This document shows positions 1-4,860 of a DNA stretch of 5,188 bases, piece by piece; position 1 is the first letter of the stretch; the number at the start of each line of letters is the position of its first letter. The position numbers were made by a program, and so were the translations under genes. The stretch lies in NCBI GenBank assembly GCA_023413275.1, contig JAEZPX010000133.1, forward strand, positions 1 through 5,188, read 5' to 3'. This DNA comes from Bacillota bacterium (GTDB taxonomy: Bacteria; Bacillota; Clostridia; Lachnospirales; Anaerotignaceae). The notes beneath the pieces were generated by a model. That model was not told the DNA's origin. It saw only the letters and a list, made by a program, of their open reading frames with translations, and made no database searches.

Positions 1-1078
1 TTCCAGCAGAAATTACCACATATTCTGGCTTTAATACATCTAAAAATCTTTGGGTTGAAGAGGTTTTTGAGCCGTGGTGTCCCGCTTTTAATACGTTTAC
101 CTTACTAAATTTAGAAAGGGAAGCGGCTTCGGCTTCCTGTTCCATATCTCCCGTAAATAAAACTGAAATTTCCCTATAATTTAATTGTGCCACAACGCTA
201 TTGTCATTGACATCTTTATAGTTGTCTCCTGTTTCAATAATTTTCAAACTGGCACCATAGCCTAAATCAAGAACCATGTCAGCATCAAATAGCACTTTGC
301 AATTGGGCTCGTTTTGGGCGGCCTGCCAATAATCCTGATAGGTTTTTGTATCTTTTGTGGCGCCACTATCAATAATTTTCGATACGTTGTAAGCTTGAAT
401 CACATTATCTAGACCACCGATATGATCGGCGTCGGGATGGGTGGCAATCACCAAATCTAGATTCCCATCAATATAATCTTTTAAATAGGCTACGATAGCC
501 TTGCCATCTTTATTATTCCCTCCATCTATAAGAACCTCAAAATCTTGGTTATCTATCAAAATGGCATCCCCTTGCCCTACATCGATAAAATGAATCGATA
601 GTAAGCCATCTATTTCTTGCGTAATGCTTAGTATATTATTTTTTGCATCCCAATTGACTTTTGCGCCAAAGGCTTCTAGAACAGCGCGAATGGGCAAATA
701 AGTGCGTCCGTCTTTCACGAGTGCGGCAGTATCTGTAGGCTTTTGTTTACCATTTATGACCAAATAAGCCTTCCCGATGGGAACCTGTACCGTAGTACTA
801 TCCTTTTTTAAAGTAACTGTTTTTTCAGCTTCATTCCAAGCTGTATTGCAGCCATAGGCTTCCATTGTGGCCCGTAGGGGTACCTGCATCCTCCCGTTGC
901 TATCTGTAAAGGGATAGCCTGTCTCTGCAGAAAAGGGGATATTATGATTATTGATATAAACAGATGTTGTAGAAGGAGCGGCATAAACAATTCCAACAAA
1001 TAAGTAGAAACCTAGAAGCACAATGCCCCAATTTAAGCATTTTCTTCTATGGGTTTTTCTCTCTTTTTTTACTATCAT
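1..1078 (-). CDS. Secreted ComEC-like metallo-beta-lactamase protein with N-terminal stalk domain (partial, 3' end outside window)
   Basis: The reading frame is open from an ATG at 1078-1076 to the left edge: 359 codons with no stop. Residues 1-33 look like a Sec signal peptide: a basic N-region (KKERKTHRRK), a hydrophobic core at about 18-31 and a VYA-AP cleavage site. Residues about 40-153 form a copper-amine-oxidase-N/stalk-type domain with two related repeats (VPLRATMEAYG near 66; YLPIRAVLEAFG near 127). From about 160 comes a metallo-beta-lactamase fold of the ComEC C-terminal type: FIDVGQGDA (164-172), the metal motif THPDADHIGG (213-222), TGD (309-311) and GHHGS (333-337). The HxDxDH form is normal for ComEC-like proteins. 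The ComEC membrane channel segment is absent, so this should be an exported hydrolase, perhaps a nuclease or phosphodiesterase acting outside the membrane; the substrate is unknown. The start overlaps the stop of the upstream regulator gene. The family call is firm, the function inferred. Confidence 0.88.
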   Translation of the reverse strand, partial: MIVKKERKTHRRKCLNWGIVLLGFYLFVGIVYAAPSTTSVYINNHNIPFSAETGYPFTDSNGRMQVPLRATMEAYGCNTAWNEAEKTVTLKKDSTTVQVPIGKAYLVINGKQKPTDTAALVKDGRTYLPIRAVLEAFGAKVNWDAKNNILSITQEIDGLLSIHFIDVGQGDAILIDNQDFEVLIDGGNNKDGKAIVAYLKDYIDGNLDLVIATHPDADHIGGLDNVIQAYNVSKIIDSGATKDTKTYQDYWQAAQNEPNCKVLFDADMVLDLGYGASLKIIETGDNYKDVNDNSVVAQLNYREISVLFTGDMEQEAEAASLSKFSKVNVLKAGHHGSKTSSTQRFLDVLKPEYVVISAG

Positions 1079-2502
1079 TTTGAGCCCCCTTCTTGGTTAT
1101 ATTCTTTTTTCAGGTAGTAAGCCACTTTGTAATAGGGGAGGTCGTACCCCATTTCAGTTAAGCGGTTGGAAATTTTTCTGGGGCCATCTCCATTTTGGTA
1201 ACGTTCAAAAATAAATTGAGCAACATCCTCAGTTATTTTATTTGTAGGGGGCAGGGAGTCATTTTTTTCTGTTTCCGATTTATCAGATACATCGAAGGGG
1301 ATATGCTCCAATCCAACGGTGGTGGTAATATCCGTTTTTTCTCCAATATCCTCAATTAAAGGGGAGGAGGCATCAATACTATAATTAATTACATCTCGCA
1401 TTTGTCGAATATTTCTTGGATAAACGGCATTTAACAATGCATGCTTTGCTTGAGGCGTAAACACCACGTGATAGTGGATTTTTCTCGCTTCCCAAACAGC
1501 AGTTTCATATTTTTTTACAAAGTGCAAAAACAACTGCTCTTTTTCCTCCAAAGAACGTTCTTGCAAGGAGGGTAAATACATTTCATATTGTCCCAGCCGC
1601 TGGTAGAGCTCAGGAAGAAAGACCTCATGAAGGTTTTTGGTGGATGCGGCAATAACAATAACATTAATATCCACTTCTCTTGTATCGCCAATGCGGCGGA
1701 TTTTTCCTGATTCTATTGCTTTTAAAAGTAGGTTTTGATAGTTTTCAATGGTATGGGCTTCATCTAAAAAAAGAATTCCGCCATTTGCCTGCTCAAAAAG
1801 ACCTTTTTTCTTTTTTGAGCCGGTGTATGCTCCCTCTACGGAGCCGAAGATTTCCATAGCGGCAATATCCGGGTTTGTAAACTGTGCACAGTTGATTTCG
1901 ATAAAAGGTGCACTTTTACTGATAACACCAATTTCTTTTGCATAGTTATAAATTAAATTTGCCAACATGGTTTTGCCAGTGCCCGATGCCCCTGTAATGA
2001 TGGAATGACGGGGGCCACCTAAAGAGCCAACAATTTTTTTTGCTTGTCTAAACACACTTTGCATGGTTCCAAGATGAACCACATGGTTAAAATCACCCTC
2101 TGGTCTGGTGAGCTTTACTTGTATTTCCAATTGCTTGATTTTGCTGTTTAGCTGATCCAGCTCTTGAATATCCTGAAAGACAGAAAAAGCCCCTAAAAAT
2201 TTGCCTTTGTGGACAATGGGATAGGAGTTTACAATATATTTCTTTGGGGGAACAAAATGAATGGTTTTATCTAAAACAGGCTTGCGGTCTTGCAGAACAG
2301 TTAAAAGGACTGCGGCGGGGTAAAAATCAGTAATTGGCTTACCAATCATTTCTTCTTTCTTTTTGCCCGCATAATTTGCGCTGATTTCATTTACGTAAAC
2401 AAGAATACCATCTGTATCTACCACATTTACCCCATCGTTGATGCGATCTAACACATCAGGCAGAATATCTAGAGATAAAAACAGCTCTTTTGTCAGTTTC
2501 AT
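1075..2502 (-). CDS. PAS domain-containing sigma-54-dependent transcriptional activator
   Basis: This 475-residue protein is a bacterial enhancer-binding protein that would remodel RpoN polymerase using ATP. An N-terminal PAS domain (about 14-115) is of the RocR/AcoR style and should sense a small ligand. A short helical linker follows (about 113-130). The AAA+ domain (about 140-378) has Walker A GASGTGKT (171-178), the INC asparagine N204, a GAFTGA loop written GAYTGS (224-229), Walker B ILFLDE (243-248), the arginine-finger segment FLPELYQRL (295-303) and sensor II YPRNIRQM (361-368). After a charged linker (about 400-420), the C-terminus (about 423-466) looks like a helix-turn-helix but not an obvious Fis type. 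There is no response-regulator receiver domain. The gene diverges from an acyl-CoA dehydrogenase-Etf operon that has a clear sigma-54 promoter, so that operon is the probable target. The start is supported by GAGGTG eight bases upstream. The PAS ligand is unknown; an acyl-CoA, organic acid or amino acid is a guess. Confidence 0.93.
   Translation of the reverse strand: MKLTKELFLSLDILPDVLDRINDGVNVVDTDGILVYVNEISANYAGKKKEEMIGKPITDFYPAAVLLTVLQDRKPVLDKTIHFVPPKKYIVNSYPIVHKGKFLGAFSVFQDIQELDQLNSKIKQLEIQVKLTRPEGDFNHVVHLGTMQSVFRQAKKIVGSLGGPRHSIITGASGTGKTMLANLIYNYAKEIGVISKSAPFIEINCAQFTNPDIAAMEIFGSVEGAYTGSKKKKGLFEQANGGILFLDEAHTIENYQNLLLKAIESGKIRRIGDTREVDINVIVIAASTKNLHEVFLPELYQRLGQYEMYLPSLQERSLEEKEQLFLHFVKKYETAVWEARKIHYHVVFTPQAKHALLNAVYPRNIRQMRDVINYSIDASSPLIEDIGEKTDITTTVGLEHIPFDVSDKSETEKNDSLPPTNKITEDVAQFIFERYQNGDGPRKISNRLTEMGYDLPYYKVAYYLKKEYNQEGGSK
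1085..1091 (-). promoter_or_regulatory. Ribosome binding site of the MBL gene, inside the end of the regulator gene
   Basis: On the minus strand AAGGGGG lies six bases before the ATG at 1078, within the last codons of the regulator gene. It supports this start. The ATGA overlap at 1078-1075 (start ATG, stop TGA) suggests translational coupling of the two genes. Confidence 0.6.
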
Positions 2503-2510
2503 AATAGTTA

Positions 2511-2516
2511 CACCTC
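2511..2516 (-). promoter_or_regulatory. Ribosome binding site of the sigma-54 activator gene
   Basis: GAGGTG on the minus strand is separated by eight bases from the ATG at 2502, which fixes the start of the regulator. Confidence 0.75.
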
Positions 2517-2535
2517 AATTTTGTGAGAAATTAAT

Positions 2536-2564
2536 ATTATAACAATTACTTTGTTACATTCTAA
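2536..2564 (-). promoter_or_regulatory. Probable sigma-70/sigma-A promoter of the regulator gene (extended -10)
   Basis: On the minus strand a perfect -10 TATAAT (2541-2536) is preceded by TG one base upstream (TGTTATAAT, an extended -10). A weak -35 TTAGAA (2564-2559; three of six consensus bases) lies 17 bp away. Transcription would start near 2529, leaving a leader of about 27 nt that contains the GAGGTG ribosome binding site. AT-rich DNA gives TATAAT by chance, but spacing, extended -10 and short leader all agree. Confidence 0.6.
2540..2556. promoter_or_regulatory. Candidate activator binding site (UAS), inverted repeat TAACAA-N5-TTGTTA
   Basis: The 17-bp segment TAACAATTACTTTGTTA has perfect 6-bp inverted arms. 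It lies about 100 to 117 bp upstream of the predicted sigma-54 transcription start, the usual distance for an enhancer site. It also overlaps the -10 and spacer of the regulator's own promoter, which would allow autorepression. A second, weaker relative lies at 2570-2580 (ATTG-N3-CAAT), and the 8-mer AACAATTA occurs at both 2541-2548 and 2575-2582. That the neighbouring activator binds here is inference. Confidence 0.45.
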
Positions 2565-2629
2565 CATTTATTGCAACAATTATCTATCATTAAATTTAGA
2601 TTTCAGCGTAAAATCAGTAAAGGGCTTGT

Positions 2630-2646
2630 TTGGCACGGTAATTGCT
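2630..2646 (+). promoter_or_regulatory. Sigma-54 (RpoN) -24/-12 promoter of the acyl-CoA dehydrogenase-Etf operon
   Basis: The sequence TTGGCACGGTAATTGCT matches the RpoN consensus (TGGCACG-N4-TTGCW) at every conserved base. The invariant GG (2632-2633) and GC (2644-2645) are separated by exactly 10 bp. Transcription should start about 12 bp after the GC, near 2657, giving a leader of about 64 nt before the dehydrogenase start. An enhancer-binding protein gene diverges immediately upstream, which strongly supports the call. Confidence 0.92.
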
Positions 2647-2656
2647 GATAATATAT

Positions 2657-2678
2657 AATTGTTAGAGAAATAACAATT
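2657..2678. repeat. Inverted repeat AATTGTTA-N6-TAACAATT at the predicted transcription start
   Basis: Perfect 8-bp arms (2657-2664 and 2671-2678) flank a six-base GAGAAA spacer. The repeat begins at about the predicted +1 of the sigma-54 promoter. In DNA it could be a further operator, since it contains the TTGTTA and TAACAA half-sites also present at 2540-2556. In RNA it would form an AU-rich stem-loop at the extreme 5' end of the mRNA, which might affect stability. The sequence cannot decide between these. Confidence 0.55.
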
Positions 2679-2704
2679 TAGTATGCTAAATATGAAAATG
2701 ATTT

Positions 2705-2711
2705 AAGGAGG
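2705..2711 (+). promoter_or_regulatory. Ribosome binding site of the acyl-CoA dehydrogenase gene
   Basis: AAGGAGG, a perfect Shine-Dalgarno, sits nine bases before the ATG at 2721 and fixes that start. Confidence 0.85.
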
Positions 2712-2720
2712 AACAAGTTT

Positions 2721-3863
2721 ATGGAGTTTGGCTATTCTAAAGAGCACGTTTTACTGCGAGATCTTTACAGAAAGTTCGCCGAAACAGAGGTTAAACCTTT
2801 GGCAGAAGAGCTTGATGAAGAAGAGAGATTTCCTGTGGAATCGATAAGCAAGCTGGCAAGATTCGGGTTTATGGGTATTCCTTTCCCTAAAGAATATGGC
2901 GGCGCTGGCGGAGATTATTTATCTTATTCGATGGCAGTGGAAGAGCTTGGCAAGGTTTGCGCAACAACATCAGTAATTGTTTCTGCCCACACATCTTTGT
3001 GTGCTGGCCCAATCTATATGTTCGGTACTGAGGAGCAGAAGCAGAAATATTTGGTACCTTTGGCTAAAGGTGAAAAATTGGGTGCTTTTGGTTTAACTGA
3101 ACCCAGTGCAGGTACTGATTCCTCCATGCAGCAGACAACAGCAAAGCTGGATGGCGATGAATATGTTTTGAATGGCACAAAGGTGTTCATTACAAATGCA
3201 GGCTATGCAGAAATCTATGTTATTATCGCAATGACAGATAAAGCAAAGGGCAACCGTGGTATTTCCGCATTTATCGTGGAAAAAGATACACCTGGTTTCT
3301 CTATCGGCAAAAAGGAAAGAAAAATGGGTATTCGCGGTTCCGCAACCTGCGATCTGATTATGGAAAACTGCCGTATTCCTAAAGAAAATCTTTTGGGTAA
3401 AGAAGGACAGGGATTCAAAATTGCAATGCAGACATTGGATGGCGGCCGTATTGGTATCGCTTCTCAGGCATTGGGTATCGCAGAAGGCGCTATCGAAGAA
3501 TGCGTGAAATATGTAATGGAAAGAAAGCAGTTCAAAAAGAAAATTGGTCAGTTCCAGAACACACAGTTTGAATTGGCTGATATGGCAACAAAGGTTGAGG
3601 CTACAAAGCTTTTGGTTTACAAAGCAGCTTGTGAAAAAGATGCGCATAGACCTTACAGCCACCTGTCTGCTATGGCAAAATATATGGCTGGTTCTACAGC
3701 AAGCGATGTAACAAGAAGATGCGTTCAGTTATTCGGTGGATATGGTTATACAAGAGATTATCCTATGGAAAGAATGATGCGTGACGCAAAAATCACAGAA
3801 ATCTACGAAGGTACATCCGAAGTGCAGAAAATGGTTATCTCCAGCTGGTTAGGCTTGAAATAA
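2721..3863 (+). CDS. bcd: Short-chain acyl-CoA dehydrogenase, butyryl-CoA dehydrogenase type
   Basis: This is a complete 380-residue soluble flavoprotein, the usual length for short-chain acyl-CoA dehydrogenases. In this setting it would reduce an enoyl-CoA such as crotonyl-CoA to the acyl-CoA, receiving electrons from EtfAB. The N-terminal helical domain runs to about 118. The beta domain opens with the FAD/substrate signature GAFGLTEPSAGTD (121-133) and contains NGTKVFITNAG (151-161). The C-terminal helical domain holds DGGRIGIASQALGIAEGA (240-257), ERKQF (267-271), QLFGGYGYTRDYP (336-348) and AKITEIYEGTSEVQ (356-369). By alignment to SCAD/MCAD and clostridial Bcd, E363 in YEG is the catalytic base. 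It resembles clostridial Bcd throughout, so the symbol is provisional: acyl chain length cannot be read from sequence, and another short enoyl-CoA is possible. It is first in an operon with etfB and etfA, behind a sigma-54 promoter. Confidence 0.93.
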   Translation: MEFGYSKEHVLLRDLYRKFAETEVKPLAEELDEEERFPVESISKLARFGFMGIPFPKEYGGAGGDYLSYSMAVEELGKVCATTSVIVSAHTSLCAGPIYMFGTEEQKQKYLVPLAKGEKLGAFGLTEPSAGTDSSMQQTTAKLDGDEYVLNGTKVFITNAGYAEIYVIIAMTDKAKGNRGISAFIVEKDTPGFSIGKKERKMGIRGSATCDLIMENCRIPKENLLGKEGQGFKIAMQTLDGGRIGIASQALGIAEGAIEECVKYVMERKQFKKKIGQFQNTQFELADMATKVEATKLLVYKAACEKDAHRPYSHLSAMAKYMAGSTASDVTRRCVQLFGGYGYTRDYPMERMMRDAKITEIYEGTSEVQKMVISSWLGLK

Positions 3864-3877
3864 TTTTGCTACAGATG

Positions 3878-3899
3878 TGTTTTCCAGTGTAAGAAAACA
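3878..3899 (+). repeat. Intercistronic inverted repeat between the dehydrogenase and etfB
   Basis: TGTTTTC (3878-3884) and GAAAACA (3893-3899) are perfect 7-bp inverted arms around an eight-base loop. The element lies in the 76-bp gap between the two genes. No T-run follows, so it is not an intrinsic terminator. It may be an mRNA stability or processing hairpin, but the stem is short and mostly A/U. Confidence 0.4.
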
Positions 3900-3922
3900 A
3901 TCCTAAAGATTCCAAAATATGA

Positions 3923-3928
3923 AAGGAG
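3923..3928 (+). promoter_or_regulatory. Ribosome binding site deciding the etfB start at 3940
   Basis: AAGGAG ends 11 bases before the ATG at 3940. An in-frame upstream ATG at 3919 would place this ribosome binding site inside the coding region, and it would add seven residues not typical of EtfB. The 3940 start gives the family-typical N-terminus MKIVVCIKQVPDT. Confidence 0.8.
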
Positions 3929-3939
3929 AAACTTTTCCT

Positions 3940-4731
3940 ATGAAAATAGTTGTTTGTATCAAGCAGGTACCTGATACCGTAGAAGTAAAGATTGATCCAA
4001 AAACAGGCACACTGATTCGTGACGGTGTTCCCTCTATTATTAACCACGACGATAAGACAGGCATTGAAGCTGCCTTGACATTGAAAGAAAAAATAGGTGG
4101 AACTGTTACCGTTGTATCCATGGGCCCCCCTCAGGCAGATGTTGCTTTGAGAGAAGCATTAGCTATGGGTTGTGACGAAGCGTATTTGGTTTCCGCAAGA
4201 GAATTCGGTGGTTCCGATACATATGCTACATCCGGAATTTTGGCTGCAGCTTTAGATAAAATTGGCTATGATGTTATTATCACAGGCCGTCAGGCAATTG
4301 ATGGTGACACAGCACAGGTTGGTCCTCAGATTGCTGAAAAATTGCACTTACCTCAGGTTTCTTATGTAGAAGAGCTGGTTGATGCAGGAGCAGATTATGT
4401 TACTGTAAAAAGACAGTTTGAAGATGGCTACCACATTGTGAAGGTAAAAACACCTTGTCTTTTGACTGCCATTGCAGAATTGGCTGAGCCTAGATATATG
4501 TCCGTTGGCGGTGTATTTGAAGCATACACCAAAGAAATCAAAACCATTGGCTTTGAAGAATTGAAGGATGGTTTGGAATTGGATATGATTGGTTTGAAGG
4601 GCTCCCCCACAAACGTATACAAATCCTTCACAAAGGAAATGAAGGGTGCAGGTACTGTATTGAACGACCTTACACCTGAACAAGCTGTAGAAGCAATTGT
4701 GAACAAATTGGAAGAAAAATTCATTATCTAA
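3940..4731 (+). CDS. etfB: Electron transfer flavoprotein subunit beta
   Basis: The protein has 263 residues, the normal EtfB length, and is cytoplasmic. It pairs with EtfA and passes electrons to the acyl-CoA dehydrogenase encoded just upstream. It begins with the family motif KIVVCIKQVPDT (2-13) and has the nucleotide-binding segment GRQAIDGDTAQVGPQIAE (116-133). Respiratory, AMP-binding ETFs such as the human one differ at this motif, whereas the DGDTAQVGP form is typical of clostridial Etf proteins that bind a second FAD and bifurcate electrons from NADH to ferredoxin and an enoyl-CoA. Bifurcation here is therefore inferred from family knowledge. The C-terminal part (about 185-263) is the arm that usually contacts EtfA and the dehydrogenase. 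The gene follows the dehydrogenase after 76 bp and precedes etfA by 129 bp, all on one strand, in the order dehydrogenase-etfB-etfA common in Clostridia. Confidence 0.96.
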   Translation: MKIVVCIKQVPDTVEVKIDPKTGTLIRDGVPSIINHDDKTGIEAALTLKEKIGGTVTVVSMGPPQADVALREALAMGCDEAYLVSAREFGGSDTYATSGILAAALDKIGYDVIITGRQAIDGDTAQVGPQIAEKLHLPQVSYVEELVDAGADYVTVKRQFEDGYHIVKVKTPCLLTAIAELAEPRYMSVGGVFEAYTKEIKTIGFEELKDGLELDMIGLKGSPTNVYKSFTKEMKGAGTVLNDLTPEQAVEAIVNKLEEKFII

Positions 4732-4791
4732 TTAAGATAAAAAATTTTTCTTGAACATAAAGTGCCGTGTAAACATTTCAACGGTAAAGGG

Positions 4792-4838
4792 TCAGGGCAT
4801 TTTTTAAGCAAGCTGTGCTATGCTTAGGAAAATGCTGA
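4792..4838 (+). repeat. Long intercistronic hairpin between etfB and etfA
   Basis: A 47-nt segment folds on itself with about 19 base pairs. TCA (4792-4794) pairs with TGA (4836-4838); GCATTTT (4797-4803) with AAAATGC (4829-4835); TAAGCA (4805-4810) with TGCTTA (4821-4826); AGC (4811-4813) with GCT (4817-4819) around a TGT loop. Interruptions are GG (4795-4796), T4804 against GG (4827-4828), and a bulged A4820. The hairpin ends seven bases before the etfA Shine-Dalgarno. No T-run follows, so it is not a standard terminator. It occupies much of an unusually long (129 bp) gap for an etfBA pair; the rest of the gap shows nothing clear except an A6T5 tract at 4739-4749. Confidence 0.65.
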
Positions 4839-4845
4839 AAAATTT

Positions 4846-4852
4846 AAGGAGG
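4846..4852 (+). promoter_or_regulatory. Ribosome binding site of etfA
   Basis: AAGGAGG, a perfect Shine-Dalgarno, lies eight bases before the ATG at 4861 and supports that start. Confidence 0.85.
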
Positions 4853-4860
4853 AAACACCT

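Noticed and set aside
248..265. TGGCAC near 250, a possible further sigma-54 promoter
   Set aside because: It lies inside the MBL coding region and has no TTGC element at the required 10-bp GG-to-GC spacing.
808..1214. Small open frames on both strands (808-999 minus, 1023-1214 plus)
   Set aside because: Both overlap the MBL or regulator genes in other frames; the in-frame MBL reading explains this stretch fully, including signal peptide and stalk repeats.
3093..3662. 189-codon minus-strand open frame opposite the dehydrogenase
   Set aside because: It is antisense to a clearly conserved gene, is rich in Cys, Phe and His as expected from a reversed coding frame, and has no recognisable domain.
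3919..3939. Seven-residue N-terminal extension of EtfB from an ATG at 3919
   Set aside because: The extension contains the ribosome binding site for the 3940 ATG and does not match the EtfB N-terminus, which begins at MKIVV.
4734..4752. A-run and T-run after etfB as a possible terminator
   Set aside because: A6T5 is self-complementary without a GC stem or loop; it is more likely a bent AT tract, and transcription must continue to etfA unless that gene has its own promoter, for which no good hexamer pair was found.
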